DNA from: JAUHXS01 sp965213575
Lineage (GTDB): Bacteria; Bacteroidota; Bacteroidia; Chitinophagales; JAUHXS01
DNA: 57,192 nt
Assembly: GCA_965213575.1 (NCBI GenBank)
Contig: CBDBZN010000021.1
Coordinates: 1 to 57,192, forward strand
Direction: 5' to 3'
A model generated the notes under the pieces. The model ran no database searches. It worked only from the letters and a program-made list of their open reading frames with translations, and was not told where the DNA came from. Made by a program: the position numbers and the translations under genes. Shown here piece after piece: positions 45,393-56,845 of the stretch (position 1 is its first letter; every line of letters begins with the position of its first letter).

Positions 45393-46502
45393 TTATGATA
45401 AATATAAACTTTTGTGCTGATCCCACATTTTATCAATCGTAAAGTTACTTTTTGCAAACGAATATGCTGCAATTACTTGATTTTTAAAATCATTATTTAA
45501 GACATAAGCTATTCCCTCCGCAATCGATTTAGGTATATTATTGTCTAATAAATACCCTGATTTCAGATGCATGATATTTTCAAATGCGGCTCCCGTATTG
45601 GTAACTACTAAAGGAATTTTATTAAACATAGCTTCTGCGATAACAAATCCGAATGGCTCATCTTTAGCTGCATGAACAAAAATATCTGCTTGATGGTATA
45701 AGGCATTTAAGGCCTCACGATCAATTTCTCCTCCAATAATTACGATTTTTTCTAATTCAAGTTCTTTAACCATTTCTTTAAGCACTTCTTCTTGATCGCC
45801 AAACCCGATGAGCAAGAATAAAAGATTAGGGTTATGGCCTTTTAGTAAATGAGCAGCTTTAATAATCTCTTTTTGCCCTTTCCAATCTATATATCTAGCG
45901 ACAGAAAGGACTAATTGCTTATTATTAAGATTAAACCTTTCAATCACTTTCTTTTCGACTTTTTTGCTAAATGTCGTCACTTCTGCCTCCGGCAAACCCT
46001 GATAGATCAAATGTATTTTATCAGGATCAGCTTTCTCTTTATTAATAATAAATTGTTTATTTTCTTTTGATACGGCAACAATATGCGTTGCGTTGTTATT
46101 ATTAAACCGATCCAGGAAAACCCACCTAGGCGTATATTTATAGTGAAAGCCGGCATCTAATTTGGAAATAATTCGTTTTTTAATGCCGGCTACTTTTGCG
46201 GCGAATAATCCGGGAACAGAATCATCAAACAAGTGGGTATGAATAACATCGGGTTTAATCTTTTTATAGAGCTTTAATAATTTAAAGAAAACATTAATAA
46301 AACCTCGCATTTTCTTGCTGTTGTCATACTTAATCCAATAACAATCTAAACCTCGTTGTTCCATATCCGCAATCATTTGAGACTTTTCTGGGTACAAACA
46401 AATAAAAGATAATTTAATTTGCACATCGTTTTTAGCAAGATCTGCAAAACGATTAAAATAAGGAGTGGAAGAGTTATTGGCCATTAAGAGGACGACGTGC
46501 AT
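45393..46502 (-). CDS. Family 4 glycosyltransferase
   Basis: This 369-aa protein has a GT-B fold. The C-terminal half carries VARYIDWKGQKEIIKAA, the donor-binding segment HAAKDEPFGFVIAEAM with the E-x7-E motif, and VVTNTGAAFENI. The N-terminal half shows HTHLFDDSVPGLFAAKVAG, typical of the acceptor domain. A retaining transferase acting on the inner face of the membrane. Acceptor and donor are unknown. Confidence 0.85.
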   Translation of the reverse strand: MHVVLLMANNSSTPYFNRFADLAKNDVQIKLSFICLYPEKSQMIADMEQRGLDCYWIKYDNSKKMRGFINVFFKLLKLYKKIKPDVIHTHLFDDSVPGLFAAKVAGIKKRIISKLDAGFHYKYTPRWVFLDRFNNNNATHIVAVSKENKQFIINKEKADPDKIHLIYQGLPEAEVTTFSKKVEKKVIERFNLNNKQLVLSVARYIDWKGQKEIIKAAHLLKGHNPNLLFLLIGFGDQEEVLKEMVKELELEKIVIIGGEIDREALNALYHQADIFVHAAKDEPFGFVIAEAMFNKIPLVVTNTGAAFENIMHLKSGYLLDNNIPKSIAEGIAYVLNNDFKNQVIAAYSFAKSNFTIDKMWDQHKSLYLS

Positions 46503-46517
46503 TGGTTAGATTTTAGC

Positions 46518-47624
46518 TTAATTATCCAATTTGTTGAGGATTGAATCTATTAAGTTCTTGTACATGTGTTTATGTATGAAGTTATCTATTTTATCTAATT
46601 GGTCAGTTTCTGAAATGAGCAGGTCCTGTGTTTTGCTGATAAACTGCTCATGAGTTTTTGCTTCGAAAATGCTTTTGTTTAAAAGTTCAGAGTAATTATA
46701 TATGGAGGTACTTATTATTACTTTTTTTTGAGCTAAATAGTTTAAAATTTTTATTGGAGTTCTTGTAAATTGCTTTTCCGATACTTTATATGGCACAATA
46801 CAAACTTTCGCTGCAGCGATATAATTTCTTAAATAATTTGGTTCTACAGGATCTAGATGAATGAAATTTTCTTTTTTTATGAGTTTTGAAAATATATCTT
46901 TCTCTTTAGAAGTTTTTAAATCAACAGTTCCGATATGGAGTAATTTTTGAGGTATTTCTGTAGTTAACCTATCAATTAAAGGAATATCTATGTCATAATT
47001 AAAAGTTCCTATTAAAATAGAAAAAAGTCCAAATTTTTCTATAATAGCCTGTTTAATTTCTTCATCGTATCCTGTATCAACTTGACTGATACCGTGAGAA
47101 ATATTAATAACATTTGAAGCTATCTTTGAGAAATAATCAAAAAAACCTTTGTTTACAGTAACAATTAAACTTGCCTTCTGAGCTAATAAGGTATTATTAG
47201 TTGTATAATATTGGTCTACAACATGGTATATCCTCTTATATTTTAATTTTGTAAATAGAATATCTATTAATCGAAATGGGTCAAATTGCCAAAATATGAT
47301 CTCTTTATTTTCAGAAATATGATTAGTAAAATATTTTTCTAACTTATCACTTATTAACTTATCACTAATATTTTTTATAAAAATAAACTTAGAAGTTAGT
47401 GGTAAATTTTGCTTATAACTGACTTGGTAAAGATTTGTTTGAACTTGTTTCTCGGTAACAGAGGATGAAAATAAATGATTAGGACTCCATTTAGGAGTTG
47501 GATTTATAAAGAAAACTTTGTGGCCTAAGTCTGCCAACTCTTTTGCATAATAATGTTTGCTGTACCACAATCCGGCCCAAGGTTCGTTGGATATTATTGC
47601 AATATATTTTTCTTCTGAGGGCAT
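46518..47624 (-). CDS. Glycosyltransferase (GT-B fold, diverged)
   Basis: This encodes 368 aa. The opening YIAIISNEPWAGLWYSKHYYAKELADLGHKVFFINP resembles TuaH-like glycosyltransferases. The C-terminal half has ICIVPYKVSEKQFTRTPIKILNYLAQKKVIISTS, the usual donor-side helix in which the first Glu of E-x7-E is replaced. Sits between two GT4 genes, so glycan assembly is the natural role. Confidence 0.7.
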   Translation of the reverse strand: MPSEEKYIAIISNEPWAGLWYSKHYYAKELADLGHKVFFINPTPKWSPNHLFSSSVTEKQVQTNLYQVSYKQNLPLTSKFIFIKNISDKLISDKLEKYFTNHISENKEIIFWQFDPFRLIDILFTKLKYKRIYHVVDQYYTTNNTLLAQKASLIVTVNKGFFDYFSKIASNVINISHGISQVDTGYDEEIKQAIIEKFGLFSILIGTFNYDIDIPLIDRLTTEIPQKLLHIGTVDLKTSKEKDIFSKLIKKENFIHLDPVEPNYLRNYIAAAKVCIVPYKVSEKQFTRTPIKILNYLAQKKVIISTSIYNYSELLNKSIFEAKTHEQFISKTQDLLISETDQLDKIDNFIHKHMYKNLIDSILNKLDN

Positions 47625-47651
47625 TCTACATAAAATTAATGCTTTATGTCT

Positions 47652-48782
47652 CTAATGAAGCATCCTATCATATAATGCTTTGACTTTTATTAATGATTTT
47701 TTTAAATCTGCATACCTCTCAACATTTGACTGAGCTAGACTTGTTTTTTGTTCTATCTCTTGTTGGCTGATTTGTAGTAAACTAAGAACTTCTTCTTTTA
47801 TCTTTATTGCATTAGCTTTTTGTATTTGCCAAATAGTATCATTATTAAATAAATCCTGATCGTATTCTAAATCATTCATAATAATAGGTTTTTTAGCAAT
47901 CATAGCTTCCAATAAAGAAACAGGAGTGCCGTCAGATTTTGGAACACTTATAATGATATCTGCATTAGCTAATTGCAGGGCCATATTTTCTCTATTTAGA
48001 AAAGGTAAAATTTCACATTTTTTTTGAAGGCCCAATTCCGTAATTTGAGACTTGATCTTGTCTAAATATCTTTGATCGCAAGGGAAACTTGCTAGTTTAA
48101 GTTTGACTTCTACATTTTGTACTGCTTTAAGGATGAGTTCAAAAGCATTAATTATTAAGTCAATATTATAAATTTCTTTGATGCCTCGAATTGAAAACAA
48201 TGTTATTGAGCTTTTTTTATTAGGCATAGGCATCAACTTTTTTAAAAAATCAATATCAACACCTGTCCTAATGAGTTGAAGTTTTGAAGAATTTTTTATG
48301 AATGTTTGAATTACCTTTTGTTGTTTCTCAGAAGTGGAAGTAATGTATATAGCGTGATTTAGGGCATTTTCAAAAAGTCTTTTATATGCAAAGAATGCAA
48401 AACGTTCTCTTAGTTTAGGAAAACAAAATTTTTGATTATAATCTACTAAAATATCAGAACCTCTTGTTGTTATAATGTGCCTATTAAATTTTAATTTATA
48501 AGCCCAAAATGCATTAGGATATACATACATGGTATGTATAATATCAATCTTTTTATCTTTTATGATTTTTTTGAGTTTCTTTAAAATATGGACTTGCTGA
48601 AAAGGGTTTTTATAAGGGAATATACTAGGTAAAAAATCTAAAACCTCAATTTTATTTAATAAACTAGAAGTTTCATTTTTAGTAGTGTGGGAGATAACAA
48701 TAACCTCATTTTCTATTGCAAAATGATTGATCCATTTTGCATCATGAACTGAATTAGGGTTAGCAAAGTATAAAATATTCAC
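47652..48782 (-). CDS. Family 4 glycosyltransferase
   Basis: This 376-aa GT-B enzyme opens ILYFANPNSVHDAKWINHFA, with IDIIHTMYVYPNAFWAY in the N-terminal domain. The donor-domain motif IIISVPKSDGTPVSLLEAMIAKKPII is strong GT4 evidence. The start overlaps the stop of the AsnB gene by 4 bases, so the two are translationally coupled. Confidence 0.85.
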   Translation of the reverse strand: MNILYFANPNSVHDAKWINHFAIENEVIVISHTTKNETSSLLNKIEVLDFLPSIFPYKNPFQQVHILKKLKKIIKDKKIDIIHTMYVYPNAFWAYKLKFNRHIITTRGSDILVDYNQKFCFPKLRERFAFFAYKRLFENALNHAIYITSTSEKQQKVIQTFIKNSSKLQLIRTGVDIDFLKKLMPMPNKKSSITLFSIRGIKEIYNIDLIINAFELILKAVQNVEVKLKLASFPCDQRYLDKIKSQITELGLQKKCEILPFLNRENMALQLANADIIISVPKSDGTPVSLLEAMIAKKPIIMNDLEYDQDLFNNDTIWQIQKANAIKIKEEVLSLLQISQQEIEQKTSLAQSNVERYADLKKSLIKVKALYDRMLH

Positions 48783-50655
48783 TGTCTATCTATAAATTTT
48801 TGAAACCACAGTTCAAGACAAATCAATGACCAGATTTTATGTGTATGATCATGATTTCTTTCTTGGTGTTGGGTAAAAATATGTTCAACATATTTTAAAT
48901 TAAATACTTTTCTGTTCTCTAAACGACCTGAAAATAAAATATCTTCAGCCCATTTTTTTAAGTCTGTTCTTAACCAAACATCCATCGGAATACTAAAGCC
49001 CTTTTTTTCACGGCTAGAAAAAGAAGGATCAATGTATTTGTTACTAAGTTGTTTTAGTAAGTATTTTGTCACTCCATTTTTATTTAAAATATCAAAATCC
49101 AATTGGGCAGTATAAGATATTAAGTCTTTATCTAAAAAAGGAGAACGTACTTCTAGTGAATTAACCATAGACATTCGATCTATCTTTACTAAGTAGTCGT
49201 TTAGCAAGCGAGTATCTAAAGAACTCTTATATATTGCTTCTAAATTACTGGACTGCATATTTTTATCCCCAAATTGATTGTAAATAAGATGCTGTATATT
49301 CAGGCCTAGCATTTTTAAATTCTCTGTTATAGAGTTGGTGCTTTGATAATAGGTCAAACCCCATTTTTCTATGTAGTTTTTGAGCTCCCGTCCATTTATT
49401 ATAATTATTTAAATGGCCGTATTGTTTTGATCTACCAACTAATTTTTGTTTCAATTTGTCAAGTCCTGTAATTGTATTTCTCCTAGATTTATTTGGATAC
49501 CTTGAAATGAACTCATCTAATTGATATGCCCAACTATATTCATAGTAACCCCCAAAACACTCATCTCCCCCATCTCCAGAAATAGCTACTTTAAAATCTT
49601 TTGACATAGCTTCGGCAATATAATAAGTGGGTATCATACTGGAATCTGCAAATGGCTCGCCCATATAATCTATTAATTTCGGGACAATATCAACGATATC
49701 AGGAGTAATCGTAATATTATTATGGGTTGTTTGGTATTTATCGGCTAATTGGGTTGCATCTTTTGTTTCATCATTATCACTATAATCGAACCCCATTGTA
49801 TAGGTATGAATAGGAGACTGACTATTTAACGCACTTAGTGCCACAATTAAACCGGAATCTGCCCCGGAACTTAAAAAATAACCAATCCCCACATCGCCCA
49901 TCTGCCTTTTTTGAATAGCTTTAATTAAAAGCTGTTCTACTTCTTGAAGTGCTTCTTCTTCAGAGATTAAATTATTTGATCTTTCAATTTCCCAATAACA
50001 TAATTGACTTACCTTCTGATCAGCTAAATCAAAAGTCATGTAGTGAGCTCTCTCAACTTGTTTGATATCCTTCCAAATGGTTTTAGGTTGGGGAACTGTC
50101 AATTCTGATAAATAATAATCTAGAGATTCGTAATCAATCTCTGAATGACCTTGAACTATCTTTAAGGCTTTGATATCAGAAGAAAAAGCAAGTATTTTTT
50201 CATTAAAAATGTAGTATAATGGCTTTTTACCGAATATGTCCCGGCACAAATGAAGTTGCTTAGTATTTTTATCATATATCGCAAGAGCTATCATGCCCTC
50301 CACTTTCTTCATCAATGTTTTGATACCCCATTCTGAGTAGCCGTGTAGTAAAACCTCTGTATCTGATTCAGATTTAAATTGATAATTTGCAACCTTCAAC
50401 TCTTGTCGAAGTACTTTATAATTATATATTTCTCCGTTAAAAACAATAGCAGCTTTCTCCGACTCCATGGGCCTGGTTACCCGATTCAGATAAGTCTACG
50501 ATAGATAGTCGTGTATGCGTAAATCCTATATTTTTATGCTGCCAATAACCGGTTGCATCCGGCCCTCTCTCTTTTAGGAAAGAAGACATTTTAACTAATA
50601 CATCTTTATCAGAGGGCTTGCCGGTAAAATCTACATAACCACCTATACCACACAT
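48779..50655 (-). CDS. asnB: Asparagine synthase-like amidotransferase (two frameshifts as read)
   Basis: When two single-base insertions are removed this reads as about 624 aa, the normal AsnB length. The N-terminal glutaminase starts MCGIGGYVDF with the catalytic Cys2, then RGPDATGYW and FNGEIYNY. The synthetase domain has the PP-loop-like SSGADSGLI, GDGGDECFGGY and YLVKIDRMSM. The reading frame breaks at an extra G at 50472-50473 and in the G-run at 49267-49270. In glycan loci such enzymes often amidate sugar carboxyl groups. Neighbours overlap or abut precisely, which supports an intact gene. Confidence 0.8.
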
Positions 50656-50658
50656 AAT

Positions 50659-51625
50659 TTATTTTAAAATAGATTTTCTTGTGCAGTAAAATAACGTTCT
50701 ATAATTATTTAATAAAAATGGATTTTTTAAAATTGCCATTTTAGCGTGTTGTCTAGCTTTAGTATATAATTTTGAACATAAAAAACCTGCTGCTAACTCT
50801 CTATGAATCATAGAAGGGTCTTCAACATAAGGTTTGTTAATATTATTTACAAACTCTCTAATTACAAGAAAGTCATTTTTATCTAAAGAATCGAAACCAA
50901 ACATTTCTCTTTGGGTTACAAAAAACTGTATTAATCTATGGCCATGATGACGATATGGATCAAATAAAATAGTAGGAGATCTAGAAGCAGAATTTTCAAG
51001 AACTCTATACAGATACAAATTATCTTTTAAATTAATGGATTTGTATCTTTCTACAATTCTAGAGGTAAGGTCATAATCTTCATTTCCGATACCGGAAAAA
51101 AAAATCACGATAGCCATTAAATTCTTTTAAAACAGCTGTTTTAATCATAATTGCAGAACCAATAAAGGGATTTGCATTTTTGTAGAAATGTTTTATTTCC
51201 TTATAGCTTATAGGCTTTCTATTCACTTCTGACATAATTGAGTCATTTTGATCAATATAAACACCATTACACCCGCACATAGCCAACTCAGGATCTTTTT
51301 TAAACTCTTTTAATTGTAGTTCTAGTTTATTGTAAGCATATAAATCGTCTGAATCTAAGAAAGCGATGTAATCTCCTTGAGCTTTTTTAAATAAATTATT
51401 TCTAGTTCTTAATAAGTGTAGATTTTGTGAATTATGAAATCTACGGATCCTGCTATCTGTAAATTTATCTATTATTTGTTTTGTCTTATCATTTGAGTTA
51501 TCATCTGCAACAAGAAGTTCTAAGTTTGTATAGGACTGCTTAAGTACACTTTCTATTGATTTTTTTACATATAAATCAGTATTATATGCAGTCATTATAA
51601 CACTTACTAGAGGGGCTTTGTCCAT
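50659..51625 (-). CDS. Family 2 glycosyltransferase (one frameshift as read)
   Basis: About 321 aa when one base is dropped from the run of nine T (51096-51104 on the plus strand as A). GT2 signs: VSVIMTAYNTDLYVKKSIESVLKQ, DDNSNDKT and the metal-binding FLDSDDLY; after the break it continues FSGIGNEDYDLTSRI, a standard GT2 acceptor-side segment. It ends 3 bases before the AsnB start. Confidence 0.75.
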
Positions 51626-51652
51626 TATAAGATGTTAATAACAAATCTAGGA

Positions 51653-52632
51653 TTAAATATAAGTATTCTTAAAAAATACACCAAATCCATTAACTTTTGT
51701 TTTTTTATACAAATTAAAAGCTATAAGATATAGAATTTTGCTGGTTTCACTTTTTATTTGTTGCTTTTCAGAAGTAGAAAATTCAAATTTATTTATAAAG
51801 TTATTGTAGAGTGTTTTAGTGCTTTCAAAGAATTTTTTTTGCTTCAGCTGTATCTATTAAATCTTGGCATGAACTTTTCCTGTAATTTCTCAGAAAAGCA
51901 ATGAAGTTTATATCAAAGAAATCTTTTAAAAAAAGAGTTTTTAGATAATCGGTAGCTATTTCGTCAGCTATTTTTTTTTTGCTTTGAATTATTTTTTAAA
52001 GTTATGCTGCTATTATGGATTCTATAACACAATAGGGCTTGTTGTATATTTGCACACTCGTGGTGAATTAACACTCTTGTCCACAAATCATAATCTTCTG
52101 CATGCAGTTTATCTTTATATAAGCCCAGTGCTACTATTTCTTTTTTTCTAAATAATACTGTAGGATGAGCCATTGGAGTTGAAAAAATGGCTTCCCATCT
52201 TAATAGATTTGGTGTTATACGTGGAACGCTTTTCTCTAACCTTCTCCCTTCTTCATCAATAAGATGCACTGCACTACCTACAACAATAACTTTTGAGTTT
52301 GTGCTTAAAAATTCAGTTTGTATTTCTAATCTTTTTTCATCGCTTATATCATCGGCATCCATCCTTGCTATTAAGGATCCTTTTGCCATTCTTATAGCTT
52401 TATTTAAGCAATAAATAATCCCCCTGTTGATGTCATTTTTGTGATATTTGATCCTTGAATCTTTATAGCTATTAATTATTGATTCAGTACTATCTGTAGA
52501 GCCATCATTTATTATTATAAATTCAAAATCTGTATATGATTGGCCTATGATGCTATCAATAGACTCACGTAAATACTTTGCTGCATTATATACAGGCATG
52601 ACTACACTGATATGGGGATAGCTGCTAATCAT
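51653..52632 (-). CDS. Family 2 glycosyltransferase (two frameshifts as read)
   Basis: The N-terminal 220 aa are clear: ISVVMPVYNAAKYLRESIDSIIGQ, NDGSTDST, RMDADDIS and HAEDYDLWTRVLIHH. The frame then breaks in an A-run (plus-strand T, 51971-51980). Dropping one base continues IADEIATDYLKTLFLKDFF; a second break (51833-51840) continues FFESTKTLYNNFINKFEF and ends FFKNTYI-stop at 51653. Both corrections remove one base. Without them 51626-51963 would look gene-free. Confidence 0.7.
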
Positions 52633-53466
52633 AGCTTAATCCAAGAATTTGGCAATAAATCTCGTGTTACTAAGTTCTTTTTTTACAAAACCAATTTTGT
52701 GGTGCAATTACTGTTTTATTTTTTTGCTTTGATAAATAGGCTCCCCACCAACTAAAGGTGCTGTTAGCAATTATATAATTTTTGAACTTACTCATTATGT
52801 ATAATTCCTGATGGTCAGACAAACTTTGATCTTGGTTAAGATATGTAATTGGATGTTTCGTTATAAAGTTATCTTGAACCCATTTTATGTCATCAGAAAA
52901 CACAAAAATATTAAGCTTCTTGTATTTTTTTTCTACCTCTTTTATTGCATTATAATAATAGTTCAAATCACACACGCCATGATAATTTAGGTTCTTCTTC
53001 TCTATATAATCTCCTCTCCTGAAATGAAGGGCAATAGCATTATCGGGTATTTTAGGTAGTGCTGGTTGTAAGTCTGGTTTTAAGGTTAAATTATTTACGA
53101 GCATGCGTTCAGCATCTTTAAAGTATTTGTAAACTCTGCCAGTATCCTTCCAAGTAAATGTTATCTTTTACTTTAAATATATTTACATCGTATTTGAAAT
53201 TTTTTTCAATTATAAAATTTCTGAGGTAATAAGGCTTAAGTTTTTCTAGAAAAGAGTTTTTCTTAGTAATAGATAAAATATCATCATCTGTCGCTTCTGT
53301 GTATAAGAGATTATAATTTTTTAGTTTAAAAAATCTATTGGGATTGGATTTATAAAATGTCAAGTCTAGCTTCAATTCAGTGTTTCAGCTTACGGGCAAT
53401 ATTATAACCTAAAGCATATTGAAATAATTGATTTCCAATACCACCTTGAACTTTAATAATAATCAT
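52629..53466 (-). CDS. Family 11 fucosyltransferase-like enzyme (three frameshifts as read)
   Basis: This is reconstructed across breaks near 53382, 53131 and 52678-52684. It starts MIIIKVQGGIGNQLFQYALG, the classic GT11 opening, then ATDDDILSI..., then the donor-site HFRRGDYI, NSTFSWWGAYLS, and ends TRDLLPNSWIKL-stop, another GT11 hallmark. The stop TGA shares bases with the next ATG (ATGA), as in an intact coupled operon. GT11 enzymes are mostly alpha-1,2-fucosyltransferases; the exact sugar is unproven. Confidence 0.75.
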
Positions 53467-53469
53467 AGA

Positions 53470-54231
53470 TTATATTTTCTTTGCTATGACATGGTATCCA
53501 AAGCACATTAATTCGTCAGAACCTGTATCTTTAGAAGCAAGCTCATGAAGATATTCTATGGTAATTTTAATAGCTTTTCGCTGGAGTGGATCTTCTTGTG
53601 TATCTGTATATTTATCAGAAATTTTTCCTAGCCTGTTTAATTCTTGTGCTAAATACATGAAATTAGCTTCCATTCCTCGTTATTTCTTCAATTTCAAAAT
53701 TATATTTTTTTAAATGTGTTTCATAAAAAAATTGGTTGAAACCAGTAGCAAAATGGTAAGGAGCAAAATGGGTCATACTACAAAATGGTGCAGTTCAGAA
53801 TTAAGCATCCAGATTTTTTTAATATTCTGCTGAATTCTTTAATAGCTAAAACAGGATTGGGTATGTGTTCCAACACTTCCCGTACACAAAACATAGTCAA
53901 AATGTTCTGGTTTGACAGGAATATTAGTAATATCACTTACTATATCTATATTATTGTATTTCCAAGATTCCATTTGTAATCCAACAGGAGAGTCTTCAGG
54001 CTTGTATTGATTAAAATCTTGCGAAACATATTTTAAATGGTTGCAATATTTTTTGTATTGACATTCTCCTGCACCGGCATCGAGTATTTTCTTGCCTGCT
54101 GGAATTTTTTTTAAAATATTAGATATCCAGTGTTGCCTTTCACGTTCATTATTAATCTCTAAACCATTAACATTAGGTTCAGATATTAATCTGTTTAAAA
54201 TCTTTCTATAAAATGATTGAGTTTTATTCAT
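53470..54231 (-). CDS. SAM-dependent methyltransferase (three frameshifts as read)
   Basis: The class I SAM-binding motif KILDAGAGECQYKKYC is near residue 48. After dropping one base near 53883 the frame continues CREVLEHIPNPVLAIKEFSRILKKSG. After another near 53794 it reads LTAPFCSMTHFAPYHFATGFNQFFYE, then EANFMYLAQELNRLGKI and HVIAKKI-stop. All three corrections remove one base. Its start overlaps the preceding FkbM gene by 8 bases. Probably methylates a glycan or a precursor. Confidence 0.7.
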
Positions 54232-54887
54232 TTGGGTTTATGATCCAGAAACCTGTATCTACAAAAATAGAGTTAATATGAGTATCTGCATAATAAAGAT
54301 ACCCCTGGCTCTTCTATATGTTTAATAACCTCTATATCTTTTTCTCCCTTGCCTTCAGTTGAATAACTGAATAGTTTCTACGCATATTACTTTGGGACGA
54401 TACTTTTCAAAATTCATAGTACTTAAAACTTCCATATTAAATCCCTCTGTATCTAATGTAATGAAGTCTGGAAATTTTTCTATGCCCTTAGCCTCTAATA
54501 CCATATCTAAACGTTTAATATAGACTTTTTCAGTTTTCTCTATGACTCCTAATTTTTCTCTACAAGTAAATCAGCTTCTTTTTTAGAAAATGTACTTAAT
54601 GTTCTATTAGAAAAAATATAAAAGTCCTTTTCCTCTTCTTTACTTCCTATTCCAAAATTCAAATTAATATCATCCTTTCGATGAGTTAAAAAAAAATTAA
54701 ATTGGGTGTTATCCGGCTCTATATTTATACCTCTAGAGCCTTTATTATAGAATAATGCTGTATTATTAAATTTATAGGGGTGATAGGCTCCTATATCTAC
54801 ATAAGAGGGGTTTGGTAATCCCTCTGGCAGCAAAAATAAAATCAATAATAAGATCTTCTCCACATTGTGAAAAAGATTTTTTTTCAT
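54224..54887 (-). CDS. FkbM-family methyltransferase (three frameshifts as read)
   Basis: The start and SAM site are clear: YVDIGAYHPYKFNNTALFYNKGSRGINIEPD. Breaks at 54553-54557, about 54364 and 54302-54305 hide the rest, which continues GVIEKTEKVYIKRLD, PDFITLDTEGFNMEVLSTM (the FkbM LDTEGxxxxVL motif), RPKVICVETI, and ends TGFWIINPNE-stop. Two of the three corrections remove a base and one adds a base. O-methylation of a sugar is the likely role. Confidence 0.7.
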
Positions 54888-54904
54888 ATTGTGATTCCGT
54901 TTTA

Positions 54905-55617
54905 TTAAAGAAGTTTTTCACTAACATATAATTGATCTCCAGTTATGCCGGAAATTTCATTTTTGATTAATTGAAATTTATTTTTCTTAAAAAACGCTTC
55001 TATTTCATTTCTTAATGCTTGACCAGAGTATAATTCAACATCCATCACTTCAAGCCATACCGCACCTTACACTAGCAATTTTTTCTTCTAGTCCTTCTAA
55101 AACATGTAGTTCCGAACCCTGCACATCCATATGGATAAAATCAATATGAGTTAAGTTTTCATCACTTAAAAATTGCATTAAAGAAATTACTTCCACTTTC
55201 TCTTTTTCTTTAAACTTCAACCATGAGTAGTGTTTTTTTAAATCTTTGCTAGGTTTTAATATGGAGCTGGATTTATTCCCGTAATCCCAAGTACTATTAT
55301 CATTTTTAGCTCCCTTTGGTGTCCCAGAAGATAAATTGATAGTAGTAGTTCCATTGAAATTACTCACAGCTTTGGAAATTACTCGTATGTTTTTAATAGT
55401 ATTTTTTTTTATATTTTCTTGGATCTGTAGTAGGTTTTTCTGCACTGGTTCAAAAGCATAAACCTCACTTTGAGGATACATTTTTGCATATTTAATGGAA
55501 TCAAGGCCCTCACATGCTCCTATGTCAAATATGATCAATTTTTTTATCTGTAGAGAAAAGTTTTATTAATTCTTTTTCTATTACAGGGGGTTCATTAATA
55601 TATTCATCTCGCGTCAT
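54905..55617 (-). CDS. FkbM-family methyltransferase (two frameshifts as read)
   Basis: This starts MTRDEYINEPPVIEKELIKLF at 55617. A break in an A-run (plus T, 55539-55545) is followed by LIIFDIGACEGLDSIKYAKMYP and FEPVQKNL (SAM site), THIDFIHMDVQGSELHVLEGL (FkbM motif), a second break near 55060, and WLEVMDVELYSGQALRNEIEAFF to the stop at 54905. Both breaks are one-base insertions. The start overlaps the end of the Wzt gene by 14 bases. Confidence 0.7.
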
Positions 55618-56843
55618 TTTCAACAATGTTTATTGTACAGTCCATATTATTTAACAAAATTACATTTTGTGATTTTAACGAAAGTTCTTTGTTATGAGAT
55701 TGTTTAAATTCTATGCTCATTGCATTTTCCTCATAAAAAAAAAGAATCTTCTCTTGAAGAGAGTCCAAAAGTCAAATAATATATACCCGAACCGAAAATA
55801 ATCATATCTTCTTTAAATATAGCTTCGTATTTTCCAGGAGTAACAGTTCTTGGATCAGACCAAGACGTTCGTATTGGAATATTTAGGGAAGAAGTCATCC
55901 CTACTCCCACAATGAAGTGAGGTATCTTCTCATTAATTTGGAAAATTATTCTTATTTGCCAAGGTACACCAATAATTAATTGATTGCTATTTTGATTGGA
56001 AAGTTGTTCTATGAATACTTCTTCAATGTGTCCTGCCTGTGCTAAACTATATTTTTTTGTATTTTGATACTTCCAATAATTTGTGGTATTAGAAGATGTA
56101 TTAGTGTATTGATTAATTACATCGATAGCGTTATTTTTTGATATTGTTTCGCCATTATCAATCAATATAGCAGTGTGGCAAAGTGCTTCAACTGCACTCA
56201 TATTATGACTCACAAATAAAACCGTCCTTCCCTGTTGTGCGACATCATTCATTTTACCTAAGCATTTTTTTTGAAACTCTGAGTCTCCTACTGCTAATAC
56301 TTCATCAATAATTAGTATTTCAGGGTCAAGATGGGCAGCTACTGCAAAAGCTAAGCGTACATACATACCACTGGAATAGTGCTTAACAGGAGTATCTATA
56401 AATTTTTCTACCCCTGAAAAAGCTATAATCTCGTCTAGTTTCTTTCGAATTTCAACGCGTGTCATGCCTAATAAAGAACCATTTAAAAAAATATTTTCCT
56501 TGCCGGATAACTCAGGATGAAAACCTGTCCCTACTTCCAGTAAGGAAGCTACTCTGCCCTCTATTTCAATACGTCCTTTGGTGGGGGGAGTAATGCGGGA
56601 GAGAATTTTTAATAAGGTGCTTTTCCCTGCACCATTTTTCCCTATAATACCCAGTATTTCACCTTCTTTTACCTCAAAACTTACGTCTTTTAGTGCCCAG
56701 AATTCTTCTTTAGTATTATTTGAACTTGTGCTAAAAACATTAGAAAAACGCTCGCTTAGTTGACCCATCAATGTATCACTTTGGGTATGGCCAATAATAT
56801 ATTTTTTAGAGAGATTACTAACTTTTATAACTGTTTTAGTCAT
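55604..56843 (-). CDS. Polysaccharide ABC-exporter ATP-binding subunit (Wzt type; one frameshift)
   Basis: I place the start at 56843 (MTKTVIKVSNLSKKYIIG), 2 bases after the permease stop. Walker A is GKNGAGKST, the signature reads YSSGMYVRLAFAVA, Walker B is EILIIDEVLAVGDSEF, and the H-loop is FVSHNMSAV. The extra C-terminal domain (about 250-410) is the Wzt-type carbohydrate-binding beta-sandwich that recognises the finished glycan end. A T9 run (plus A, 55735-55743) carries one extra base; after it the protein continues YEENAMSIEFKQSHNKEL to the stop at 55604. Confidence 0.8.
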
Positions 56844-56845
56844 TG

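Noticed and set aside
49200..55800. Many small separate genes or an operon in decay
   Set aside because: The pieces join into single family-length proteins by one-base corrections, mostly deletions of an inserted base, and restored genes overlap neatly.
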